From Streptomyces sp. STR69 (GTDB lineage: Bacteria; Actinomycetota; Actinomycetes; Streptomycetales; Streptomycetaceae): 64,000 nt of DNA. Where the stretch lies: NCBI RefSeq assembly GCF_024519455.1, contig NZ_JALJRY010000015.1, positions 62,001 to 126,000 of the forward strand, written 5' to 3'. The notes beneath the pieces are model-generated. The model was not told where the DNA came from, did no database searches, and saw only the letters and a program-made list of their open reading frames with translations. A program made the position numbers and the translations under genes. Below are positions 31,781 through 40,050 of this stretch, piece after piece; position 1 is the first letter of the stretch; each line of letters starts with the position of its first letter.

Positions 31781-32932
31781 TCACGGCGCCAGGTGATCGC
31801 CACGCGCGCGTGCCTCCCCGGCGGTGCGTGAGGCGCCGTCGGTGATCGGGTGGGCCGTGGCCAGTCCGGCGAGGAAACCCGCGCCGGCCGTGACGGTGGT
31901 GAAGCTGAGCGCGTTGCCCACCGAGGCTATGACCGCGAGCCCTGTCAGCGCGGCCCCCGCGGTGAGCGCGATCGGGGTGGAACGCGGAGTGCGCCACAAC
32001 GCGTGGAGCACCCAGCAGAAGGCCGCCGCCAGCAGGAGCACACCGACGATCCCCTGCTCGGCCGCCATCTGGAACGGCGCCGAGTGCGGCTTCCCGTCCG
32101 GCAGCAGAGCCTCGGCCGCCGCGTTGCTCAGCTCCCCGAAGCGCCCCGGGCCCACTCCCAGGGCGGAATCCCGGTGCGCCATGTGCAGGGCGTCCTGCCA
32201 CAGCTGGACCCGGTGCGGGCTCAGCTGGCCCTCCATGGACTCGGTGAGCCCGTCCGGCAGTACGTTTCCGGCGATGGCCCAGGTGGCCCCGGTCATCAGC
32301 GCCGCGGCCAGGCCGAGGCCCACGACTCCGAGACCGCGGTGACGCATCCGGCCGGCGGCGAACGAGCACAACAACACCGCCGTACACGTGACGAACCCCG
32401 AGACCGAGCCCAGGACGAGAGCGGTGACCGTGATCCCGGCCGCGACCAGCCGCAGCGCGAGCCGCAGTGCCGGGGCCGGGGCGGCCCAGGCCGCGCAGCA
32501 CGCGCAACCGACGGCCAGGGTCAGCAGGGCTGCGGTGGCACCGGCGTCGCCGAGCGGGGCGACGAACTGGGGGCCCGGGGCGAGACGCGGTTCGGCCAGC
32601 GCCAGACCGAGGCCCGCCAGCGCCCCGGCACAGGGCGCGGCGACCGGCACGAGCGCCCCGGAGATCCGCCCCGACGCGTACCCGGCGGAAACCGCCAGGA
32701 CCGCGAGCAGCACCCCCTCGGGCCGGCCGTCGTGCATCGCGGCGGTGATCAGCGACCACGCGGCACACGCCCCGAGCACCGCGACACCCACGGCATCCGA
32801 AACGTTTCGTCTCTCACTGTCGGCGTCCGGACCGGTCGCCGACGCCATCCCCGTGGAACCCACCCCGCCGCCCCCCGAACCGAGCCCCCCGACCCGTGAC
32901 CGACCCCGGCCGCCGGCCTGGACCGACCGCAC
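31781..32932 (-). CDS. O-antigen ligase/polymerase-like membrane protein (Wzy/WaaL family)
   Basis: A 383-residue, about ten-helix membrane protein. The family signature is the extracytoplasmic stretch HRVQLWQDALHMAHRDSALGVGPGRF followed by GKPHSAPFQMAAEQG, in which HSxxxQ is the usual active-site histidine loop of O-antigen ligases. It probably joins or polymerises an undecaprenyl-linked glycan at the envelope. GTG 32932 has GGAG at the usual distance (about nine bases) and a -10-like TACGGT further up. A Gly-rich N-terminal tail of about 28 residues precedes MASATG. It is convergent with the preceding small membrane protein gene. Confidence 0.85.
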   Translation of the reverse strand: MRSVQAGGRGRSRVGGLGSGGGGVGSTGMASATGPDADSERRNVSDAVGVAVLGACAAWSLITAAMHDGRPEGVLLAVLAVSAGYASGRISGALVPVAAPCAGALAGLGLALAEPRLAPGPQFVAPLGDAGATAALLTLAVGCACCAAWAAPAPALRLALRLVAAGITVTALVLGSVSGFVTCTAVLLCSFAAGRMRHRGLGVVGLGLAAALMTGATWAIAGNVLPDGLTESMEGQLSPHRVQLWQDALHMAHRDSALGVGPGRFGELSNAAAEALLPDGKPHSAPFQMAAEQGIVGVLLLAAAFCWVLHALWRTPRSTPIALTAGAALTGLAVIASVGNALSFTTVTAGAGFLAGLATAHPITDGASRTAGEARARGDHLAP

Positions 32933-33068
32933 GACAGGGGCTCCGGCACACCGTAACGGCTGATGACCGATTTGTGGACGAGTTGCGCAGGAACGATGCG
33001 GCTCCCGGCCTGTTCAGTGCCCCGTGCTGCGATCCGGACCGTGCTGTCGGCCCCAAGGTCAACCGCCG

Positions 33069-33074
33069 TACACT
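33069..33074 (+). promoter_or_regulatory. -10 element of leaderless lnt promoter
   Basis: TACACT followed by six bases and GTG 33081. The geometry matches the leaderless promoters elsewhere in the window. Confidence 0.5.
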
Positions 33075-33080
33075 CCCGGA

Positions 33081-34691
33081 GTGACCGTCACCGCAACTTC
33101 CGTGGACGAGTCGGACCAGCTGGAGCCCCAGGCCGCGCCCGCAGCGCGCCTTGCCCGGCTCGTCCGTCTGGTCCCGGCCGCCGTAGCCGCCCTCTCCGGA
33201 GTGCTGCTCTACGTCAGTTTCCCGCCCCGCACACTGTGGTGGCTGGCGCTGCCCGCCTTCGCCTGTTTCGGGTGGGTGCTTCGTGGCCGCAGCTGGAAGG
33301 CGGGCCTCGGCCTCGGCTACCTCTTCGGCCTCGGTTTCCTGCTGCCGTTGCTGGTGTGGACCGGCGTAGAGGTCGGCCCCGGGCCCTGGCTCGCGCTGGT
33401 CGCCGTCGAGGCGATCTTCGTCGCGCTGGTCGGCGCGGGCATCACCGCGGTGTCGAAACTACCCGCCTGGCCCCTGTGGGCGGCGGCCCTGTGGATCGCC
33501 GGTGAGGCGGTACGCGCGCGTGCCCCCTTCCACGGCTTCCCCTGGGGCAAGATCGCGTTCGGCCAGGCGGACGGCGTCTTCCTGCCGCTCGCCGCGGTGG
33601 GCGGCACCCCGGTCCTCGGCTTCGCCGTCGTCCTGTGCGGTTTCGGCCTGTACGAGATCGTGCGCCTGGCCCTGGAGACCCGGCGCACCCATGAGGTACG
33701 GCGATCCGCAGCGGCCGTGGCCCTGCTGAGCGTGGCCGTACCGGTGGTCGGCGCGGTGGCGGCGCGATCCCTGGTGAGCGACAAGGCCGAGGACGGCACC
33801 ACGACCGTCGCGGTCATCCAGGGCAACGTCCCGCGCGCGGGGCTGGAGTTCAACGCCCAGCGCCGTGCCGTCCTCGACTACCACGTCAAGGAGACCCTGC
33901 GGCTGGCCGCGAAGGTCAAGGCCGGCAAGGTCGCGAAGCCCGACGTGGTCCTGTGGCCGGAGAACTCCTCCGACGTCGACCCCTTCGCCGACGCACAGGC
34001 GTACACGGACATCGACGAGGCGGCCAAGGCGATCGGCGCGCCCATCTCGGTCGGCGGTGTGGTCGAGCGGGGCGGCAAGCTCTACAACGAGCAGATCCTC
34101 TGGGACCCGGTGAAGGGACCGACCGACACCTACGACAAACGGCAGATCCAGCCGTTCGGCGAGTACCTCCCGATGCGCTCTCTCCTCGGGGCGATCAACA
34201 AGAACTGGACCAGCATGGTCCGCCAGGACTTCAGCCGGGGCACCAAGCCGGGTGTGTTCACCATGAACGGCGCCAAGATCGGCCTGGTCACCTGCTACGA
34301 GGCCGCCTTCGACTGGGCCGTGCGCTCCGAGGTGACCGACGGCGCCCAGCTGATCTCGGTGCCCAGCAACAACGCGACCTTCGACCGTAGCGAGATGACC
34401 TACCAGCAGCTCGCCATGTCCCGGGTCCGCGCGGTCGAGCACAGCCGGACTGTCACGGTCCCGGTCACCAGCGGCGTCAGCGCGATCATCATGCCGGACG
34501 GCAAGATCACCCAGAAGACCGGCATGTTCGTGGCCGACTCCCTGGTCCAGAAGGTGCCGCTGCGCTCCTCGGAGACACCGGCCACCAAGCTCGGCATCCT
34601 GCCCGAAATGGCCCTGGTCCTCGTCGCCGCGGGCGGACTCGGCTGGGCGATCGGCGCGGGTGTGCGCCGACGGCGCGCGGGCGACGTGTAG
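33081..34691 (+). CDS. lnt: Apolipoprotein N-acyltransferase
   Basis: A 536-residue Lnt. The N-terminal half has about seven membrane helices; residues about 240-490 are a nitrilase-fold extracytoplasmic domain with the Glu-Lys-Cys triad in WPENSSD, DKRQIQPFGEYLPM and VTCYEAAF. A last helix ends at about 525. It transfers a fatty acid to the N-terminal cysteine of mature lipoproteins, which fits a genome with many lipoproteins (one ABC lipoprotein is encoded at 46.2 kb). There is no fused dolichol-phosphate mannose synthase domain, which is common in some actinobacterial Lnt proteins. GTG 33081 has a leaderless -10 before it. Confidence 0.95.
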   Translation: MTVTATSVDESDQLEPQAAPAARLARLVRLVPAAVAALSGVLLYVSFPPRTLWWLALPAFACFGWVLRGRSWKAGLGLGYLFGLGFLLPLLVWTGVEVGPGPWLALVAVEAIFVALVGAGITAVSKLPAWPLWAAALWIAGEAVRARAPFHGFPWGKIAFGQADGVFLPLAAVGGTPVLGFAVVLCGFGLYEIVRLALETRRTHEVRRSAAAVALLSVAVPVVGAVAARSLVSDKAEDGTTTVAVIQGNVPRAGLEFNAQRRAVLDYHVKETLRLAAKVKAGKVAKPDVVLWPENSSDVDPFADAQAYTDIDEAAKAIGAPISVGGVVERGGKLYNEQILWDPVKGPTDTYDKRQIQPFGEYLPMRSLLGAINKNWTSMVRQDFSRGTKPGVFTMNGAKIGLVTCYEAAFDWAVRSEVTDGAQLISVPSNNATFDRSEMTYQQLAMSRVRAVEHSRTVTVPVTSGVSAIIMPDGKITQKTGMFVADSLVQKVPLRSSETPATKLGILPEMALVLVAAGGLGWAIGAGVRRRRAGDV

Positions 34692-34733
34692 CCGTACGCC
34701 CGCTGTACGCCCGCCGCACGCACGGCAGTTCGT

Positions 34734-34779
34734 GGAGTAGCCATGGATCGTCCCGTTAGGGTCGGACCATGGCTACTCC
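34734..34779. promoter_or_regulatory. Perfect 13-bp inverted repeat across the start of the Nudix gene
   Basis: GGAGTAGCCATGG (34734-34746) and CCATGGCTACTCC (34767-34779) are perfect inverted copies separated by 20 bases. The -10 hexamer TAGGGT (34757-34762) lies inside the spacer, and ATG 34769 sits in the right arm. The left arm covers the -35 position of this leaderless promoter, so the dyad could be an operator or, in the mRNA, a hairpin over the start codon. Confidence 0.65.
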
Positions 34780-35248
34780 TGATTTCATTCGTACGATCCG
34801 GGAATCCGCCGGGCACCAACTGCTGTGGCTTCCCGGGGTGAGCGCCGTGGTCTTCGACGACGCGGGACGCGTTCTGCTGGGCAAGCGGTCGGACAACCAC
34901 GAGTGGGCGTTGCCCTCCGGCATTCCCGAGCCCGGTGAGCAGCCCGCGGTGTGCGCGGTGCGCGAGGTGTTCGAGGAGACGGCCGTCGAGTGCGTGGCGG
35001 AGCGGATCGTCATGGTCAAGGCCGGGGGACCGATCAGCTACCCGAACGGTGACGCCTGCCAGTTCATGGACATCACACTGCAGTGCCGGGCCGTCGGCGG
35101 CGAGGCGGCCGTGAACGACGACGAGTCCTTGGAGGTCGGCTGGTTCGAGCTGGACGCGCTGCCCGAACTCAGCGATCACCAACTGTTCCGGATCAAGCAG
35201 ACCCTGGCTGACGCACCCACATGGTTCGACACCACGACTTCTGACTGA
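34769..35248 (+). CDS. Nudix hydrolase
   Basis: A 159-residue Nudix protein. The Nudix box is G-x5-E-x7-REVFEE-TAVE at about residues 51-73, with a T-A in place of the usual T-G near its end. The substrate is unknown; the family hydrolyses nucleoside diphosphates linked to other groups, such as ADP-ribose or 8-oxo-dGTP. A leaderless promoter (TAGGGT six bases before ATG) and a large inverted repeat at the start mark it as regulated. It is not operonic with lnt, since 77 bases lie between. Confidence 0.92.
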   Translation: MATPDFIRTIRESAGHQLLWLPGVSAVVFDDAGRVLLGKRSDNHEWALPSGIPEPGEQPAVCAVREVFEETAVECVAERIVMVKAGGPISYPNGDACQFMDITLQCRAVGGEAAVNDDESLEVGWFELDALPELSDHQLFRIKQTLADAPTWFDTTTSD

Positions 35249-35290
35249 AGTATGGGCTCGGCCCATATGTGTTGGGGCAACAGCCCTGCC

Positions 35291-35296
35291 TAGGCT
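35291..35296 (+). promoter_or_regulatory. -10 element of leaderless 3-hydroxybutyrate dehydrogenase promoter
   Basis: TAGGCT is followed by six bases and ATG 35303. Confidence 0.55.
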
Positions 35297-35302
35297 CGAC
35301 AC

Positions 35303-36106
35303 ATGACCGCGCCCAGTCCCCTCTCGGGGCCCCACACCACCCCTCTCCTCGACCTCGGTGGCCGTATCGCACTCGTCACCGGCGCCGCCGGCGGTATCGG
35401 CCGTGCCTGCACCCTGCGGCTGGCCGCCGCCGGGGCGAAGGTCAGAGCGGTCGATGTGGACGCCCCGGGACTCGCGGCCCTCGCCGAGCGGGCGCGGGAC
35501 CTGGCGGGCACCGTCGAACCGCATGTCCTCGACCTCACCGACCTGGACGCCGCCGAGCACGCCGCCGCCGGCACGGATGTGCTCGTGAACAACGCGGGGC
35601 TGCAACTGGTGCGCCCCATCGAGGAGTTCCCGCCCGACGTCTTCCACACGGTGCTCACCGTGATGCTGGAGGCACCCTTCCGGCTCATCCGTGGCGCCCT
35701 GCCCCATATGTACGCGCAGGGATGGGGCCGGATCGTCAATATGTCCTCGGTCCATGGGCTGCGAGCCTCCGCCTTCAAGTCCGCGTATGTGGCCGCCAAA
35801 CATGGTCTGGAGGGACTCTCCAAGACCGCCGCCCTCGAAGGCGCACCCCACGGCGTCACCTCGAACTGTGTGAATCCCGCCTATGTGCGCACCCCACTGG
35901 TCGAGCGGCAGCTCGCCGACCAGGCACGGGCGCACGGCATTTCCGAGGAGCAGGTGCTGACCGAGGTGCTCCTGCGGGACAGCGCGGTGAAACGGCTCAT
36001 CGAGCCGGAGGAGGTCGCCGAGGCCGTCGCCTATCTGTGCGGCCCGCACGCGTCCTTCGTCACCGGCACCTCGCTGGTGCTCGACGGCGGGTGGACCGCG
36101 CACTGA
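35303..36106 (+). CDS. Short-chain dehydrogenase, 3-hydroxybutyrate dehydrogenase type
   Basis: A 267-residue classical SDR. It has TGAAGGIG (26-33), NNAG (about 92-95), and the S...YVAAK catalytic set in SSVHGLRASAFKSAYVAAKHG. A glutamine right after NNAG (NNAGLQ), the histidine after SSV and the lysine in AFKSAY match the substrate-carboxylate binding residues of D-3-hydroxybutyrate dehydrogenase. The reaction links 3-hydroxybutyrate and acetoacetate with NAD. A GAF/PucR-type regulator starts about 70 bases downstream, so they may form a regulated pair. Confidence 0.85.
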   Translation: MTAPSPLSGPHTTPLLDLGGRIALVTGAAGGIGRACTLRLAAAGAKVRAVDVDAPGLAALAERARDLAGTVEPHVLDLTDLDAAEHAAAGTDVLVNNAGLQLVRPIEEFPPDVFHTVLTVMLEAPFRLIRGALPHMYAQGWGRIVNMSSVHGLRASAFKSAYVAAKHGLEGLSKTAALEGAPHGVTSNCVNPAYVRTPLVERQLADQARAHGISEEQVLTEVLLRDSAVKRLIEPEEVAEAVAYLCGPHASFVTGTSLVLDGGWTAH

Positions 36107-36176
36107 ACCGCCCGATGCGCAGGCGATTCGGGGTTATCCACAGGCCTGACCGGTCGGCCCGGCGATGGGGAATCCT

Positions 36177-38135
36177 GTGAGCATGTCCAGCGATCACGCG
36201 CAGTCCGCCGAGCGCTCCGCCACCCTCACCAGTGCCGGAGCGCGACCGAGCAGTGCCGAGACGCCGTTCCTGGAGCTGTTGGCCCGGGGCGCCTCCGCCG
36301 ACGCCTACGAGCAGCCAGTGCTGCTCGCCCGCGCCGAGGGAAGACCGGCCGAGCTGATCGCCGGACTCGAACACGCCAAGTCGCTCGCGCTGCACGTGCG
36401 TTCGGAGCAGGAGGGCCGCCGACGACGTGAGGCCGAGCTGTCCGCGCTCTTCGAGACCGCCCACGATCTCGCAGGCCTGCGCGACCTGGACGCCGTACTG
36501 CGGGCGATCGTCCAGCGTGCCCGGTCGCTGCTCGGCACCGATGTCGCCTACCTCAGCCTGAACGACCCGACCAGGGGCGACACCTGTATGCGGGTCACCG
36601 AGGGCTCGGTCGCGGCCCGCTTCCAGCAACTGCGCCTGGGCATGGGCGAAGGACTCGGCGGACTCGTCGCCCAGACGGCGCGGCCCTATGTCACCGACGA
36701 CTACTTCAAGGACGACCGCTTTCAGCACACTCCCACCATCGACGCCGGGGTGCGGGACGAGGGGCTGGTGGCGATCCTCGGAGTGCCGTTGATGCTCGGG
36801 CACCGCGTGATCGGGGTGCTGTTCGCGGCGGACCGGCGGGCGCGGGTCTTCGAGCGGGGGCAGATCGCGCTGCTCGGCTCCTTCGCCGCGCTCGCCGCAG
36901 CCGCCATCGACACCGCGAACCTCCTCACGGAGACCCGTTCGGCGCTCGCCGGCCTGGAGCGCGCCAACGAGATCATCCAGGACCGCAGTCGAGTCATCGA
37001 GCGCGCCTCGGACATCCACGACCGGCTCGCCGAACTCGTGCTGCGCGGCGGCGGGGTCCAGGACGTGGCCGCCGCCGTCTCCCAAGTCCTCGACGGAGTC
37101 GTCGAGTTCACCGAGACCGACGCCTCACCCACGAAAGCACTGGAGGCATCCCGTACGGAGGGACACGCGGTCCGGCACCGGGACGACTGGATCGCCGCCG
37201 TCGCCGCCGGAGGCGAGTTGCTCGGTGCTCTCGTGCTGCGGGGCCACCCCGGACTCGACCCCGTCGACCAGCGCACCCTGGAGCGCGCCGCCATGGTCAC
37301 CTCCCTGCTCCTGCTCGCCCGCCGGTCGGCGGCCGAGGCCGAACAGCGCGTCCGCGGGGAGCTGCTGGACGACCTGCTCGACGCCCGCGACCGCGACCCA
37401 CGCCTGCTGCGGGACCGCGCGTCCCGGCTGCACGCCGACCTGGACGCCACCCATGTCGTCCTCGCCGCCCGGCTCGACGGCCCGGCGGGCGACGCCGACC
37501 AGGAGGCTGCCGCCCGCAGACGGTTGTGGTCCGCCGCCTCGCATCTCGCCGGAACCCGGCACGGCCTGGCCGCCGCCCGCGACGGGGGCACCGTCCTGCT
37601 GCTGCCCCTCGACTCCGGCGACACCCCCACGGACCTCGCCCGCCGCACCGCCGCCCACCTGGGAGCGGCGGTCCACGAAGCGGTCACCGTCGGCGCCTCC
37701 GGGCCCGTCGAGAAGCCCGCCGCGGCGCCCGACGCCGTGGTCAACGCCTACCAGGAGGGCCTGCGTTGCCTCGACGCCCTGCGTCTCCTGGGCCGTTGTG
37801 GAGACGGAGCCGCCGCCGAGGACTTCGGCTTCCTCGGACTGCTCCTCGCCGGGGACCGCGACATCGGCGGATTCGTCGAGCGGACCATCGGCCCGGTCAT
37901 GCGGTACGACGAGCGTCGCGGTACCGATCTGCTGCGCACCCTCGACGCGTACTTCGCCTGCGGCATGAGCCCGGCCCGCACGAAGGACGACCTGCACGTC
38001 CATGTGAACACCGTGGCGCAGCGACTGGAGCGCGTGGGCGGACTCCTAGGCGAGGACTGGCAGGCCCCGGCCCGCGCCCTGGAGATCCAACTCGCCCTGC
38101 GGCTGCGACGGTTGCTGGTTTCGCCGCGCCGGTGA
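36177..38135 (+). CDS. GAF-domain PucR/CdaR-type regulator
   Basis: A 652-residue transcription factor. A GAF domain at about 85-235 (ARSLLGTDVAYLSLND...GEGLGGLVAQTARP) is followed by a short coiled coil and a central domain with LDDLLDARDRD, typical of CdaR/PucR. The C-terminal HTH_30 is at about 590-640 (LLRTLDAYFACGMSPARTKDDLHVHVNTVAQRLERV). PucR-type regulators activate or repress catabolic genes. Given its position after the hydroxybutyrate dehydrogenase gene, ketone-body or acetoacetate metabolism is a reasonable guess. GTG 36177 has GGGGA five bases upstream; ATG 36165 and 36183 are alternatives. Confidence 0.85.
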   Translation: MSMSSDHAQSAERSATLTSAGARPSSAETPFLELLARGASADAYEQPVLLARAEGRPAELIAGLEHAKSLALHVRSEQEGRRRREAELSALFETAHDLAGLRDLDAVLRAIVQRARSLLGTDVAYLSLNDPTRGDTCMRVTEGSVAARFQQLRLGMGEGLGGLVAQTARPYVTDDYFKDDRFQHTPTIDAGVRDEGLVAILGVPLMLGHRVIGVLFAADRRARVFERGQIALLGSFAALAAAAIDTANLLTETRSALAGLERANEIIQDRSRVIERASDIHDRLAELVLRGGGVQDVAAAVSQVLDGVVEFTETDASPTKALEASRTEGHAVRHRDDWIAAVAAGGELLGALVLRGHPGLDPVDQRTLERAAMVTSLLLLARRSAAEAEQRVRGELLDDLLDARDRDPRLLRDRASRLHADLDATHVVLAARLDGPAGDADQEAAARRRLWSAASHLAGTRHGLAAARDGGTVLLLPLDSGDTPTDLARRTAAHLGAAVHEAVTVGASGPVEKPAAAPDAVVNAYQEGLRCLDALRLLGRCGDGAAAEDFGFLGLLLAGDRDIGGFVERTIGPVMRYDERRGTDLLRTLDAYFACGMSPARTKDDLHVHVNTVAQRLERVGGLLGEDWQAPARALEIQLALRLRRLLVSPRR

Positions 38136-38422
38136 CCCTGCGGCCGGGTCGATCATTTCGAGTACTCCGACATGGCGAAGTCCTGGCGCGGTCCTACGAG
38201 GCGGCGGCGTCGGCGTTCACCTGGATCACTCGTGCCCGGCGATTCCCAGTGCCTCGACGATCCGGTCGGCGGCGGACGAGGAGAAGAGACCGTCCCTACC
38301 GTGTCTCTGTGACGATGGTCGGAGCTCCAGGCTTGCCGCCCTACTTCGGGATCCTGCCCTACAGCTCGTCGGACTCCGCGTCGGCCACACGTCGTCACCC
38401 GCCCGCGCGCTCGCTCCTGTGG
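38136..38422. other. 287-bp intergenic stretch, possible transposase remnant
   Basis: It contains no intact gene. One plus-strand frame reads VLRHGEVLARSYEAAASAFTW (about 38160-38220). This resembles the C-terminal RRL-x-RDYE segment of IS5-type DDE transposases, but it has no start or downstream motif. The MFS gene ends at 38423. Confidence 0.3.
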
Positions 38423-39979
38423 TCAGGATGAGGAAGCTCTGCGGCCCCGGAGTGTGGCGAGGGCGAGCAGCGCCGAGCACAGGGCGGCGCTGCCGCAGAC
38501 GACGAAGCCGATCGAATAGCCGTGGCCGAGGGCGTCCAGGGCGAGTGGGTGCAGGTCGGCCAGTTTCGGGGAGGCCGCCGAGGCGCCGTTCACCGCGAGC
38601 GGGCCGCCCTCTTCCAGTACGGCCGTGCCGGCGCCCTTCAGTGCCTGGGGCAGGGCGGAGTTGTTGAGGGAGTCGGTGAAGCTGCTTGCCGCGCGGCTCA
38701 GGGCGACGGCGCCGATGATGGCCGGGCCGAGGGTGAAGCCGAAGTCGCGCAGCAGGTTGGTGGTGGCGCTCGCCATGCCGGCCAGGTGGGTCGGCACGGT
38801 GTTCACGGCGGTCGCCGTGATCGACGAGACAGTGATCGCGAAGCCCAGGCCGACCAGACCGAGCGGCAGGATCAGCGAGGTGAAGGCGGTGTCGGTGATC
38901 GGGAGCGTGGCCGCCCAGTAGTCGCCCGCCGCGATCAACAGCAGCCCTGTCCCCAGGAGCAGGCCGGGGGCGACGGTTCGCAGCAGCCGTTCCGTCAGCG
39001 GCAGCATCGCCAGGGTGATGCCGTTGAGGAGGACGAACGCCAGGCCCGTGCGCATCGGCGCCTGGTCCTGCACCGGACCGAGCCGGATGCTCACGGAGTA
39101 GGCGGTGCCGAGGAAGGCGAACATGCCCACCACCGCCACGACCGAGGCGACGGCGAAGGCGCGGTTGCGGAAGAGGTCCAGGCGGAGGAGCGGGGACTTG
39201 GCCCGCTTCTCGGCCAGCACGAAGGCGGCGAGGAACACGGCCGCCAGGACGAAGGCGATGACGATCGAGGGCGAGGCCCAACCGTCCGTGGGGCCCTGGA
39301 TGATGGCGTAGAGCAGGGAGAACAGGCCGAGGCCGATGGTGACCTGTCCCGCGATGTCGAGTGAACGGCCTTCAGGGGCACTGGAGTTGACGGCGAACAG
39401 GGCGCTGACCGCGATGCTCGCCACGGCGACGGCGGTGACCACGACGAAGGACCAGCGCCAGGAGCCGTAGGTGGCGGTGACGCCACCGAGCAGCGGTGCG
39501 ATGAACCCGCCGGTGGACAGCAGCGCCGCCCACATCGCGATGACGCGGGCCCGTTGCGCGGGTGAGGTGGTGCCGGCGGCCAGGATGGCCAGCGAGGTCG
39601 GGAACAGGGCGGCGGCTCCCAGCCCTGCCAGGGCCTGTCCGGTCCAGAGTTGGTGGACGCCGGAGGAGGTGGCGCTGACCAACTCGCCCACGGCCAGCAG
39701 CGAAGCGCCGCCGACCAGCAGCCGCTTGCGGCCGAAGAGGTCGCCGAGCAGGCCGAAGGTCAGCTCCAGTACGGCGACCGGGAGCAGGAACGCGTCGGAG
39801 ATCCAGGTGAGTTGGGAACCGACCGGATGCAGGTCGGACTGGAACAGCCCGTTGAGGGTGGCCGGTATGGCCAGGCCGATCTGCGCGAGGCAGACGGCGA
39901 GGAGACCGGCGACCAGGGTGCCGGTGGTCAGACCGGGGCCGGTGGCGGTTCTGGCGGAGGATTCGGTCGTCATCGACAC
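38423..39979 (-). CDS. MFS drug-export protein, DHA2/14-TM type
   Basis: About 518 residues. It has about 14 membrane helices; motif A-like GLLGDLFGRKRLLVGGASLL is between helices 2 and 3, and the ARVIAMWAALLSTGGFIAPLLGG stretch is motif C-like. The DHA2 group pumps drugs and antibiotics with protons. GTG 39979 has AGGAG six bases upstream; ATG 39973 is an alternative. It follows a secreted hydrolase gene by 71 bases in the same direction and may share its promoter. Confidence 0.9.
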   Translation of the reverse strand: MSMTTESSARTATGPGLTTGTLVAGLLAVCLAQIGLAIPATLNGLFQSDLHPVGSQLTWISDAFLLPVAVLELTFGLLGDLFGRKRLLVGGASLLAVGELVSATSSGVHQLWTGQALAGLGAAALFPTSLAILAAGTTSPAQRARVIAMWAALLSTGGFIAPLLGGVTATYGSWRWSFVVVTAVAVASIAVSALFAVNSSAPEGRSLDIAGQVTIGLGLFSLLYAIIQGPTDGWASPSIVIAFVLAAVFLAAFVLAEKRAKSPLLRLDLFRNRAFAVASVVAVVGMFAFLGTAYSVSIRLGPVQDQAPMRTGLAFVLLNGITLAMLPLTERLLRTVAPGLLLGTGLLLIAAGDYWAATLPITDTAFTSLILPLGLVGLGFAITVSSITATAVNTVPTHLAGMASATTNLLRDFGFTLGPAIIGAVALSRAASSFTDSLNNSALPQALKGAGTAVLEEGGPLAVNGASAASPKLADLHPLALDALGHGYSIGFVVCGSAALCSALLALATLRGRRASSS

Positions 39980-40050
39980 GGAGGACTCCTGATGCATGCA
40001 GAACGGGGACGGGGCGGGGACGGGACGGAGATGGGGCGAGCGTTTCGGGA

